Notes under the pieces: model-generated
The model's input: only the letters and a program-made list of their open reading frames with translations
Database searches by the model: none
Told to the model about the DNA's origin: nothing
Shown here: piece by piece, positions 6,315 to 13,357 of the stretch
How the letters are laid out: each line of letters begins with the position of its first letter
Position numbering within the stretch: position 1 is the stretch's first letter
Translations under genes and position numbers: made by a program
Assembly (NCBI GenBank): GCA_009839775.1
Contig: VXOZ01000006.1
Coordinates: 1-17,823, forward strand
Direction of reading: 5' to 3'
From: Chloroflexota bacterium
GTDB lineage: Bacteria > Chloroflexota > UBA11872 > VXOZ01
DNA: 17,823 nt

Positions 6315-7262
6315 TCACGCCGGGTCCGGCGCGGGCGACTGGGTTGGTGATGCTTCAGTTGCTACCGCGGCTATCGGTTGCTCGGCGCCGCGTGCCAACG
6401 GCCAGAAGAAGAGCGCTGTTGCCGCAGCCATGATCAAGGCGGCGGTGAAGACATGCCCTACCCGCAGCGCCTCGGGCAGTCCCAGCAGTACCTGGGTGAA
6501 GCCGAGCGTGATCTGCAACGCCAAGAGCGCGATTACGAGTATCCCAAGGAATTTCGCATTGCTCTTATCCACGCGCAAGCGCCATCCCGCCAACAGCGTG
6601 AGCGCTATCGTAAAGACATAGGCAGCATATCTGTGGCCCATATGCACCTCTTGAAGCAGGCGAGGCGAGCCGCCACCGCTATCACAACTGAATATGCCGT
6701 GACAGGCAATGCCCGCCGACATGCCGACTACGAACGCGCCGGAGACCACGACGAGCAGTCCGGCCAAGAGCGCGGCAATGCCGCGCCACTTGGGGAAGGC
6801 ATGCACGCTGAGCGATCCGGTCTGCACCTGCACCGCACCCATTACCATCAAGGCGATGAAGAGCATGGAAATCGTGAGGTGGGAACCCACGAGCAGGGCC
6901 GGCAATTCCGTGAGTACCGTCACCGCGCCCAAAACTATCTGCACAACCAGCAGGCTCGCAAAAGCGAGCACGATGGGACGTATTTGGCTCAGGCGGCCTT
7001 GGCCGAACCACGCCTTGACCAACACCCAGATCACGCCAACGGTCAAGAACAACGCCAAGAAGCGATGCACAAACTCGATGACCGCCGCGGTTTCAAAGGG
7101 TGGAATGACTTGACCTGAACAGAGCGGCCAATCGGGACAGCCCAGTCCCGAGCCCGTCGCCCGCACCACTGCTCCCCATAGGATGTGTATGAGGGCCAGT
7201 GATACGACGCTCCACATAATCCACTTAACCTTGGTATCAGGGCGTTTCAATACGTTATTCAC
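6315..7262 (-). CDS. ctaA: Heme A synthase CtaA (COX15 family)
   Basis: CtaA is a membrane enzyme that oxidises the C8 methyl of heme O to give heme A for aa3-type cytochrome oxidases. The 315-residue protein shows the family's two four-helix halves. First half: GAVVRATGSGLGCPDWPLC with Cys42 and Cys48, then EFVHR with Glu63 and His66, and His128 in GSHLTIS. Second half: GIACHGIFSC with Cys187 and Cys193, QEVHMGHR with His207/His210, and His270 in RVGHVFTA. The two Cys pairs are those of the Bacillus-type enzyme. The start is a GTG at 7262 with AAGGAGG five bases upstream. The tail after the last helix is Pro/Ala/Thr-rich. No ctaB or oxidase subunit genes are adjacent, so it is a lone gene whose partners must be elsewhere. 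Confidence 0.95.
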   Translation of the reverse strand: MNNVLKRPDTKVKWIMWSVVSLALIHILWGAVVRATGSGLGCPDWPLCSGQVIPPFETAAVIEFVHRFLALFLTVGVIWVLVKAWFGQGRLSQIRPIVLAFASLLVVQIVLGAVTVLTELPALLVGSHLTISMLFIALMVMGAVQVQTGSLSVHAFPKWRGIAALLAGLLVVVSGAFVVGMSAGIACHGIFSCDSGGGSPRLLQEVHMGHRYAAYVFTIALTLLAGWRLRVDKSNAKFLGILVIALLALQITLGFTQVLLGLPEALRVGHVFTAALIMAAATALFFWPLARGAEQPIAAVATEASPTQSPAPDPA

Positions 7263-7434
7263 GGAATCCTCCTTGTGCGTTTCTTACCTACTATAGTGTA
7301 GCACTTAAGCCGTTCTGACTGCATGAGCGCGAGACCTTCTCGATTTGCCAGTCCGGTGCATCCATGTCATTATCAGGGACGAAACCGCTGTGCCGGAACA
7401 CGATGAGTATACCGTACGACCATGCTTTCGTAGC

Positions 7435-7451
7435 ACCTGCTGCGTGCAGGT
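7435..7451. promoter_or_regulatory. ACCTGC-tgcgt-GCAGGT inverted repeat upstream of the Gfo/Idh gene
   Basis: Perfect 6-bp arms with a 5-base spacer, 65 bases before the Gfo/Idh start in the divergent ctaA / Gfo/Idh region. It could be an operator or a small leader hairpin. No regulator gene lies nearby. Confidence 0.25.
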
Positions 7452-7515
7452 CAAGCGCGTGAGCGTGTCGCGGTAGTATGCGAGATAGGGTTGAAAGCGT
7501 AAGGAGGAGGCACTC

Positions 7516-8538
7516 ATGCCGGATAGTATCAAGATCGTTGCCCTCGAATCGGCGCACCCCCACATACACAGTCTGATCAAACAGGCGCAAGAGCTGGATG
7601 GCGCGGAGTTCGTGGGCTTTGCCGACCCAAAGGCGGAACACCGCGAACGCACGAAAGAGCGCAATGGATTCGGCGACGACATGGTCTTTGCCGACTATGA
7701 GAGGTTGCTGGACGAACGCCAGCCGGATGCGGCGATCATATGCTCCACGAATGCCGACCACGTCAAGTACGTGGAGGCCTTGGCGCCGCGCGGCATCAAC
7801 ATCATGCTGGAAAAGCCGTTTGCCGCGAGTCTCTCCGACGCCGACCGCATGATCGCGGCGTGCGAGCAGCATGGCGTTACGTTGATGATCAACTTTCCCA
7901 CGGCGTGGGGTCCGGCCTTGCGCCGGGCGCGTGAGATTGCCCAGTCCGGTGCGCTGGGCCAGATCTTTCAGATCGCCTTCCGGGGCGGGCACATGGGGCC
8001 CACCGGCGATCACGACACGTGGTGGTACCGTCCGCAGGACGGCGGCGGCGTGCTGCTGGACTACTGCTGCTACGCGGCCAACGTCTTTACGTGGATTCTC
8101 GGCAAGCAGCCGCGCCAGGTCTGCGGCATGGCCGATACGCTGGTGAAGCCGGTGAGGTCCGAGGACAATGCCGTGCTGCTCTTGCGCTACGACGACGCCC
8201 TCTGCGTCAGCCAGGCCACCTGGACGCGCTTCGGACCCGAGCCGATCCACGGGCCGGTCATCAACGGCACAGAAGGCAGCGTAACCATGGTTGGCAGAGA
8301 ACAGCTCAAGCTCTGCACGCCGGAGAACCCCGAAGGCGATATCATCGACGTGCCGCCGCTGTCGGAACCGCACATGCAGAACGGCCCGGCGTACTTCGTC
8401 CACTCGCTGCTAAACGGTACGCCCATCGAGACGCCCTGCGACGCCGCCTTCAACCGCGACGGCCAGGAAATCCTGGAAGCGGGCAAAATCGCGGTGCAGA
8501 CCGGTGTGACGGTGAACCTGCCCATCCTGCCGGCCTGA
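7516..8538 (+). CDS. Gfo/Idh/MocA-family NAD(P)-dependent oxidoreductase, atypical nucleotide loop
   Basis: This 340-residue protein has the two-domain Gfo/Idh/MocA architecture: an N-terminal Rossmann domain (residues 5-125) and a C-terminal substrate domain. Members oxidise or reduce sugars, inositols and related polyols. Visible landmarks: the acidic end of strand 2 (FADPK, 35-39), LEKPFAASLSDADRMI with Glu99-Lys100-Pro101, and GGGVLLDYCCYAANV with Tyr186 and Asn189, resembling the Y-x-x-N active site of the glucose-fructose oxidoreductase branch rather than the G-x-H-x-x-D form. The first loop reads LESAHPHIHS (10-19) instead of the usual G-x-G-x-x-x-x-H, so both glycines of the dinucleotide motif are missing. 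AAGGAGGAGG precedes the ATG by 5-6 bases. It is a single gene with its own terminator. Substrate unknown. Confidence 0.85.
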   Translation: MPDSIKIVALESAHPHIHSLIKQAQELDGAEFVGFADPKAEHRERTKERNGFGDDMVFADYERLLDERQPDAAIICSTNADHVKYVEALAPRGINIMLEKPFAASLSDADRMIAACEQHGVTLMINFPTAWGPALRRAREIAQSGALGQIFQIAFRGGHMGPTGDHDTWWYRPQDGGGVLLDYCCYAANVFTWILGKQPRQVCGMADTLVKPVRSEDNAVLLLRYDDALCVSQATWTRFGPEPIHGPVINGTEGSVTMVGREQLKLCTPENPEGDIIDVPPLSEPHMQNGPAYFVHSLLNGTPIETPCDAAFNRDGQEILEAGKIAVQTGVTVNLPILPA

Positions 8539-8556
8539 TCTCACTGAAAGAAGAGT

Positions 8557-8592
8557 GAGAGAGGGAATGCCAGTCGTTCCCTCTCTCTTTGT
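8557..8592 (+). terminator. Rho-independent terminator of the Gfo/Idh gene
   Basis: GAGAGAGGGAA (8557-8567) pairs with TTCCCTCTCTC (8577-8587) around a 9-base loop, followed by TTTGTC. It lies 18 bases after the stop codon. Confidence 0.8.
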
Positions 8593-8595
8593 CTA

Positions 8596-8746
8596 AGAGC
8601 CTGCATACAATCTTCTTGTCTGGGCGCGTAACGTTCGCCCTGAGCCTGTCGAAGGGTGAATGGGACCGTAAAAAGTTGGCGAATCGCCGTTCGTACTTCG
8701 ACAGGGGCTGCGCGCAGCCGGCTGCGCGCAACCCTCAGCACGAACG
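8596..8746. repeat. Composite REP-pair repeat, copy B (inverted relative to copy A)
   Basis: A 151-bp reverse-complement copy of the element at 4705-4896. Its left arm, CGTTCGCCCTGAGCCTGTCGAAGGG from 8631, is uninterrupted. Its right arm (GTACTTCGACAG ... CTCAGCACGAACG, ending 8746) is split by two tandem 14-bp units: GGCTGCGCGCAGCC (8706-8719, a perfect palindrome) and GGCTGCGCGCAACC (8720-8733). The core between arms, including GACCGTAAAAAGTTGGCG and GAATCGCC, matches copy A. Confidence 0.75.
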
Positions 8747-8782
8747 ATATCTTTGGAGACTATTCCACGCTGTCTATACGTC

Positions 8783-8812
8783 TTGACTTTAGATTATACC
8801 CCCCAGTAGTAT
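8783..8812 (+). promoter_or_regulatory. Putative copA promoter with C-rich copper-operator-like spacer
   Basis: TTGACT (8783-8788) and TAGTAT (8807-8812) are separated by 18 bases. The spacer contains TATACCCCCC (8795-8804), which resembles one half of CsoR-type copper operators (ATACCCC...GGGGTAT). The other half is not clearly present. A CsoR-like or MerR-like copper regulator is therefore plausible, but no regulator gene is in the window. Confidence 0.4.
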
Positions 8813-8824
8813 TAAGACAGCAGA

Positions 8825-8860
8825 GCATTACGACGGAGTAATGCCACCAAAGGTGATGGC
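8825..8860 (+). promoter_or_regulatory. Two adjacent stem-loops in the copA 5' leader
   Basis: GCATTAC-gacgga-GTAATGC (8825-8844) is followed by a short CACC-aaa-GGTG stem flanked by GCCA/TGGC (8843-8860). The expected leader from the promoter above is about 120 bases. The structures could be incidental or could affect translation or attenuation. They do not match a riboswitch class I know. Confidence 0.25.
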
Positions 8861-8934
8861 AGGTAGCGCGGCAGTGGACATAACGCATCGCTCTACACTG
8901 TAGCGCGAACCCTCGGAGCCATGAAGGCCAACCC

Positions 8935-11412
8935 ATGGCGACTACTGAACAGATGCGTGAGAAAGAATCCTTCTCGCTCGCCGTGCAAGACATGACCTGC
9001 GCTGCCTGCGTATGGCGTATCGAAGAAGCCGTCTCGCACGTCCCCGGCGTGAAAGAGGCGTCGGTGAATTTGGCGACGGAACGGGCGCAGATAACCTACG
9101 ACCCGGCGCAAGCGACACCTGCCGCTATCGCGCAGGCTGTGACGGACGCGGGCTATACACCTTCCGTCGTCAAGCGCGCGTTGCCCATCCGGGGCATGCA
9201 GGACGCCTCGGCGGTGAACCGGGTGGAGGCTGCCCTCCGCGCCGTCCCGGGAGTCCTGCAAGCGGACGTAAATGTGGCGGCAGAACAAATCCTCATCGCC
9301 TATCTTCCCGACGTAACCGACGTGGCCGCGTGCCGGGAAGCAGTCGCCGGCGCCGGTTACACGCTGGAAGCCGAGGCAGAAGATGAGCCGGAAACCGACC
9401 AAGCCGCCCAAGCGCAAGCAGCCGATCATAACGCGCAGCGCGCCTTGCAGATTCGCTTGGGGATCTCCCTCGTGCTGTCGGTCATGGTTCTCCTGGGCAG
9501 CATGGGTGGAGCGCTGCTGCCGTTTCTGCGCGGTTCGGCGCTCGAGCACCCCTACCTGCTGTGGGCGCTGGCAACACCGGTGCAGTTCTGGGCGGGTTGG
9601 CGCTTTTACCGGGGTACCTGGGCTACGCTGAGGCACCTGACCTTCGACATGAATGCGCTCATCACCATCGGCACCAGCGCGGCCTACTTCTACAGCGCGG
9701 CGGCGGTGCTGGCGCCGGGCTTCTTTGCCAGCCAGGCCGTGAATGGCGAAGTGCCTGTCTATTTCGATACGGCGGCGGTCATCATCACCCTCATTCTGTT
9801 GGGCCGCTACCTTGAGGCGCGGGCGAAGCGCCGGACCGCTGCCGCCATCCACGCGCTCATGGACTGGCAACCACAGACCGCGCAGGTGATTCGTAATGGC
9901 ACGCCTGAGGATGTGCCGCTCGCAGCGGTAGCGGTGGACGACGTCATCCAGGTGCGGCCGGGCGAGCGCGTAGCCGTGGACGGCGTTGTCTTAGACGGAC
10001 AGAGCGCGGTTGATGAGTCCATGCTCACCGGCGAAAGCATGCCGGTGGAAAAAGGCCCCGGCGCGGAGGTTGTCGGCGGCGCGCTGAATACCACCGGCGC
10101 CTTCACGTTTCGCGCGACGCGGGTAGGCAAAGACACCGCGCTCGCACATATCGTGAGACTAATCGAGGAAGCCCAGGGCTCCAAAGCGCCGCTGCAGCGA
10201 CTGACGGACCGCATTGCCGCTTATTTCGTGCCCAGCGTTATTACCGTCGCGCTGCTCACGTTCGTCGTGTGGTTTCTCGTAGGACCTGAGCCGGCATTTA
10301 CGCGGTCGCTGCTGGCCTTTGTGGCCGTGCTCATCATCTCGTGTCCGTGCGCGCTGGGTCTGGCGACGCCCACCGCCATCATGGTCGCCATGGGCGCTGG
10401 CGCGGCGCGGGGCGTGCTGGTGCGTGACGCGGAAGCCCTCGAACGCCTGCGCAGCGTTACCACAGTGGTGTTCGACAAGACCGGCACGCTCACGCAAGGC
10501 ACGCCGGAAGTCACGAATGTGCTTGCGCAGCGCATACCCGAATCGGAGTTGATTCAGCTTGCCGCGGCGGCGGAACAATCCAGCGAGCATCCCTTGAGCC
10601 AAGCCGTGGTGCGCGCGGCGCAAGCTAGGGAACTGGCAATCCCTCCCGCCGCAGACTTCATCGCCGCGCCGGGACGGGGTATTCGCGCAGAGGTGGAAGG
10701 AAAGCTCGTTCGTGTGGGCAATCACGCCTACATGGCAGAAAGCGGCGTGGACCCACAAGCGCTCGCCGCACTCGATGCGCAGGTGCAAGCATTCAACGAC
10801 GTTGGCAAGACCGTGCTGCTGGTGGCTCTCGCTGGCGCGGTGGCAGGTATGATCGCGGTAGCCGACACGCTCAAGCCAAGCGCCGCGCCGCTAGTGCAGA
10901 CGCTGCGCGCGCGGGGGTTGGCAATAGTGATGCTCACGGGCGACGCGGCCCGCACTGCCCGCGCGATTGCCGCCCAACTCGGTATTGAACACGTCCTAGC
11001 CGAGGTCATGCCCGGCCAGAAGGCGGCGGTCATCCAGCAGCGGCAAGAGGCTGGAGAGGTCGTCGCCATGGTGGGAGATGGCATCAATGATGCCCCGGCG
11101 CTGGCCCGCGCCGACGTGGGCATTGCGCTGGGGGCCGGGGCCGACGTGGCGCTGGAAGCCGCCGACATTACGCTCATGGGCGATGATCTCGCCGGACTGG
11201 ACACGGCGTTCACGCTTTCCCAAGCAACTCACCGCACCATCTGGCAGAATCTCGGCTGGGCGTTTGGCTACAACGTGCTCCTCATTCCGGTGGCGGCGGG
11301 GGTCTTGTACCCCGTATTCGGCATTGTGCTGAACCCAATGTTCGCGGCAGCGGCGATGGCGTTCTCTTCGGTCTCGGTTGTCATGAATTCTCTCCGCCTG
11401 CGGCGGCTTTGA
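8935..11412 (+). CDS. copA: Cu+-exporting P1B-type ATPase CopA with one degenerate metal-binding domain
   Basis: This 825-residue pump exports Cu+ across the cytoplasmic membrane. Domain order: HMA1 (12-77) with MTCAAC (Cys22/Cys25); HMA2 (82-145); membrane helices from about 168; the TGES actuator loop; CPC (Cys470-Pro-Cys472) in ISCPCALGLATPTA; phosphorylation Asp514 in DKTGTLTQG; the SEHPLS motif of the nucleotide domain; and GDGINDAPALA. The late YN (FGYNVLLIP) and M-x-x-SS (AFSS) signatures mark the P1B-1 copper class. In HMA2 the expected M-T-C-x-x-C reads M-Q-D-A-S-A (88-93), so both metal-binding cysteines are gone although the fold residues remain. GAAGG lies 7 bases before the ATG. 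No copZ or csoR is adjacent. Confidence 0.95.
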   Translation: MATTEQMREKESFSLAVQDMTCAACVWRIEEAVSHVPGVKEASVNLATERAQITYDPAQATPAAIAQAVTDAGYTPSVVKRALPIRGMQDASAVNRVEAALRAVPGVLQADVNVAAEQILIAYLPDVTDVAACREAVAGAGYTLEAEAEDEPETDQAAQAQAADHNAQRALQIRLGISLVLSVMVLLGSMGGALLPFLRGSALEHPYLLWALATPVQFWAGWRFYRGTWATLRHLTFDMNALITIGTSAAYFYSAAAVLAPGFFASQAVNGEVPVYFDTAAVIITLILLGRYLEARAKRRTAAAIHALMDWQPQTAQVIRNGTPEDVPLAAVAVDDVIQVRPGERVAVDGVVLDGQSAVDESMLTGESMPVEKGPGAEVVGGALNTTGAFTFRATRVGKDTALAHIVRLIEEAQGSKAPLQRLTDRIAAYFVPSVITVALLTFVVWFLVGPEPAFTRSLLAFVAVLIISCPCALGLATPTAIMVAMGAGAARGVLVRDAEALERLRSVTTVVFDKTGTLTQGTPEVTNVLAQRIPESELIQLAAAAEQSSEHPLSQAVVRAAQARELAIPPAADFIAAPGRGIRAEVEGKLVRVGNHAYMAESGVDPQALAALDAQVQAFNDVGKTVLLVALAGAVAGMIAVADTLKPSAAPLVQTLRARGLAIVMLTGDAARTARAIAAQLGIEHVLAEVMPGQKAAVIQQRQEAGEVVAMVGDGINDAPALARADVGIALGAGADVALEAADITLMGDDLAGLDTAFTLSQATHRTIWQNLGWAFGYNVLLIPVAAGVLYPVFGIVLNPMFAAAAMAFSSVSVVMNSLRLRRL

Positions 11413-11496
11413 GGTTCGTCTCGACGCTGTATGTGCTGCGTGCTCTTGGCTTGAACCAAGCAACGGGCCGAGATCTTCCACTCTCATTCGAGGGAG

Positions 11497-11694
11497 GGGG
11501 CAAGAGCCTAATGCTGTCGCACTAAAATCCGCGCCTGAGGCGTTCGCCCTGAGCTAAGTCGAAGGGTGAACGGCTCAGGCACGAGACCGTCGGTTTTGGG
11601 CCTTCTACGCTTCGTTTGTGCTTCGACGGGCTCAGCACGAACGGAGAAAACTGAAGCCATCCACTTTAGTGCGACACCATTGGGGCAAGAGCCT
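11497..11694. mobile_element. MITE-like 172-bp element with 17-bp TIRs and 13-bp flanking direct repeats
   Basis: Terminal inverted repeats AATGCTGTCGCACTAAA (11510-11526) and TTTAGTGCGACACCATT (11665-11681) match at 16 of 17 positions. They are flanked exactly on the outside by identical direct repeats GGGGCAAGAGCCT (11497-11509 and 11682-11694), as expected of a target-site duplication. The inside carries no gene but holds a pair of inverted REP-like units. The motif AAGAGCCT also occurs at 8595-8602 beside repeat copy B, so the direct repeat may partly belong to the repeat family instead of being a pure duplication. Confidence 0.6.
11541..11643. repeat. REP-like inverted pair inside the 172-bp element
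   Basis: CGTTCGCCCTGAG...GTCGAAG (11541-11564) and CTTCGACGGGCTCAGCAC...GAACG (11621-11643) are inverted relative to each other. They match the arms of copies A and B, but no palindromes are nested in them and the core between them is unrelated. Confidence 0.7.
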
Positions 11695-11727
11695 GCCCCG
11701 CACCCTTGCTTTCGCTGGACAGGCTCT
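11688..11727. repeat. AGAGCCTG / CAGGCTCT inverted repeat
   Basis: Perfect 8-bp arms at 11688-11695 and 11720-11727 around a 24-base loop that includes CCCCGCACCC. It resembles the GAGCCTGCCCCGCA-type dispersed repeat and overlaps the right direct repeat of the 172-bp element. Confidence 0.4.
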
Positions 11728-11777
11728 GACATGGGGGTCTCTTGCGGTTGACAATCGAACAATCGTCCGGCGGAAAG

Positions 11778-11812
11778 AACGAGGGAGTAGTTCGTTGAGC
11801 TACTCCCTCGTT
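11778..11812. terminator. Long-stem hairpin downstream of the solute-binding protein gene
   Basis: AACGAGGGAGTAG (11778-11790) pairs perfectly with CTACTCCCTCGTT (11800-11812) around a 9-base loop. On the minus strand it lies about 155 bases past the solute-binding protein stop and is followed by CTTTCC; on the plus strand by TCGG. A bidirectional terminator for the convergent transcripts is the likeliest role, though the T-tracts are weak. Confidence 0.5.
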
Positions 11813-11968
11813 TCGGATCGATTCAGCGCGGGCCCCGACGTCTGTGAAGCCACGGTAGCCTGCCAGGGCTACGGCAAAATTGTTGCTATACAGTACCTCG
11901 TCAGAGTCACCCAATACCAACGAGATTCTGCGCATGGCAGTGACGTGCAAATGTCACCTAAAGGGTTA

Positions 11969-13357
11969 CTACTCCCTGTGCTCCTCGGGCCGGCGGTCAA
12001 TGATCTCTTGCAGGATTCGCGCCGATTCGCGCAGGCCCTCAGGCACCGTGATTTCGCCTCTGAGCGCGCTGTACCACGGCTGTTGCAGCGGTCCCCAGGC
12101 CTCGTTGAACTCCGGCAGCCGCAGGAAGTTGTGGCCTTCCTCGGCCCAGGCTTCAATGGCGTCGTGGACGTTGGTGCCTTCGAAGCGTGACGCCCACCCG
12201 GGGTGGGAGGCGTGCTCGATGATTGACGGCCACGACGTCCAGCCAAAGTACTCGGAACCGGTAGCGCCCTCGTCCGAGCCCAGCCACTTCAGCAACTCCC
12301 AGACCGAGTCCTGCACTTTGGAAAGACCCATGATGGAGTGGGCGTTGCCGACCACGGTGGCCGTGCCGCGCTCGTTGCGCGGGGGCCGAGTCACGCTGAG
12401 CTTCTCGCCCAGATGCTGCTGGGAGGCGTTGTAGCGGAAGACGCCGTTGAACTCCATGGCGATGTGCCCCAGCTCCAGAATGCCGATGCCGGAGCGTCCG
12501 GCCAGCAACTCCCTGACCACCTCACTCGGCGGCGTGAACTGGTGCTTCAGGTGCAGGTCCACGTTGAACTGGGCGCCGGCGTGTGACTTAGGATCTTCGC
12601 CGTAGAGCACCGTATTGCCGTCCTCCGTCAACTCCTCTCCGCCAAAATTCAGCATGAAGGTGCTGGCCATGTAGAAGAGGCTGTTTTGCCCAATCCGCAC
12701 GGCCCAGCGGTTGTCGTCGGGCTTGTGGACCTTCTGGCACATGTCGATCATGTCGTCATAGGTCCAGTCGCCGCCGGGGTAATTCAGACCAGCTTCATCG
12801 AAGTACTGCTTGTTGAAGAGCACCAGTTCGCCGCCGGACTGGGTGGGGATGGCATAGAGCTTGCCGGCCCAGCTCCAGGCCTTGATGTCCGCGGGATAGT
12901 AGCGGGTGATGTCCACCTGGTCCCGCTGCATCAACGGGATGTGGTCGATGAACATGCCGTTGAAGCCGCCGAAGAAGACCCAGTTCACCTGGTTCATGGA
13001 GATGTCCACGTCGGCCTCGCCGGCGGCAAAGGCGGTCTTGCGCCGGTCCCAGATGCCGCTGTACTCACCGGGAATGACGTTGAACTCGACGTTCAGCGCC
13101 TCCTCGGCCTGCTTGAGCGTGTTCAGGTAGGGAGCATGACGGCCGTCGGTCTCGGTGAAGTACTCGTCGATGTTGATGACCGGCGTCTCCATCATCTCCG
13201 TTTTTTCTTCGGCTTTCGTCTCGGTTTCCTCTTCCGCTGCAGGCGCAGTTGTAGCCGCCGGCATTGCGCCGCACGCGGCAAGAGCGAGCACACTTGCCAT
13301 GCCGCCGGCGCCAATGAAGAGGCGTCGTCGCGTAAAAGTGTCCGATCGTGCCTTCAT
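11969..13357 (-). CDS. Extracellular solute-binding protein (family 1), Tat-type lipoprotein
   Basis: This 462-residue lipoprotein should be the substrate receptor of a sugar ABC importer. The start at 13357 is chosen because AAAGGAGGTC lies 7 bases upstream; an earlier in-frame ATG at 13381 would put that ribosome site inside the gene. The signal has a twin-arginine motif (TRRRLFIGAGG, residues 9-19), a hydrophobic stretch and a lipobox LAAC with Cys29, then an Ala/Thr/Glu-rich linker to about residue 57. The mature part shows the family-1 pattern: IPGEYSGIWDRRKTAFAAGE near the start, a hinge region with LYAIPTQSGGELVLFNKQYFDEAG, and aromatic residues for sugar stacking. No permease or ATPase genes are adjacent, so it is an orphan receptor here. 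It is divergent from the DUF6807 gene, with a palindromic site between them. Confidence 0.88.
   Translation of the reverse strand: MKARSDTFTRRRLFIGAGGMASVLALAACGAMPAATTAPAAEEETETKAEEKTEMMETPVINIDEYFTETDGRHAPYLNTLKQAEEALNVEFNVIPGEYSGIWDRRKTAFAAGEADVDISMNQVNWVFFGGFNGMFIDHIPLMQRDQVDITRYYPADIKAWSWAGKLYAIPTQSGGELVLFNKQYFDEAGLNYPGGDWTYDDMIDMCQKVHKPDDNRWAVRIGQNSLFYMASTFMLNFGGEELTEDGNTVLYGEDPKSHAGAQFNVDLHLKHQFTPPSEVVRELLAGRSGIGILELGHIAMEFNGVFRYNASQQHLGEKLSVTRPPRNERGTATVVGNAHSIMGLSKVQDSVWELLKWLGSDEGATGSEYFGWTSWPSIIEHASHPGWASRFEGTNVHDAIEAWAEEGHNFLRLPEFNEAWGPLQQPWYSALRGEITVPEGLRESARILQEIIDRRPEEHRE

Larger units (their letters stand above)
8539..8934. other. Intergenic region between the Gfo/Idh gene and copA
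   Basis: A 396-bp gap holding a terminator (8557-8592), composite repeat copy B (8596-8746), the putative copA promoter (8783-8812), two small stem-loops in the copA leader (8825-8860) and the copA ribosome site GAAGG (8923-8927). A 20-codon frame at 8841-8903 also lies in the leader but has a poor ribosome site. Confidence 0.6.
11413..11968. other. Intergenic region between copA and the solute-binding protein gene
   Basis: A 556-bp gap between convergent genes. It holds a 172-bp inverted-repeat element with flanking direct repeats (11497-11694), an AGAGCCTG/CAGGCTCT inverted repeat (11688-11727) and a 13-bp-stem hairpin (11778-11812). No terminator with a T-run is visible directly after copA. 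A weak CTTGG/CCAAG hairpin lies near 11444-11460. No supported CDS. Confidence 0.6.

Noticed and set aside
5905..6350. Open frames across the gap before ctaA as hypothetical proteins.
   Set aside because: They are translations of palindromic repeats and lack ribosome sites; one of them also overlaps the ctaA 3' end on the other strand.
7291..8403. A 370-codon minus-strand open frame opposite the Gfo/Idh gene.
   Set aside because: It is an antisense shadow of a strongly supported gene with a good ribosome site; its His/Arg-rich composition is typical of reading the opposite strand of GC-rich DNA.
8841..8903. A 20-codon upstream frame in the copA leader as a regulatory leader peptide.
   Set aside because: Its GGAG is only two bases from the ATG and the peptide has no Cys, Met or His cluster that would suggest copper sensing; kept only as part of the leader description.
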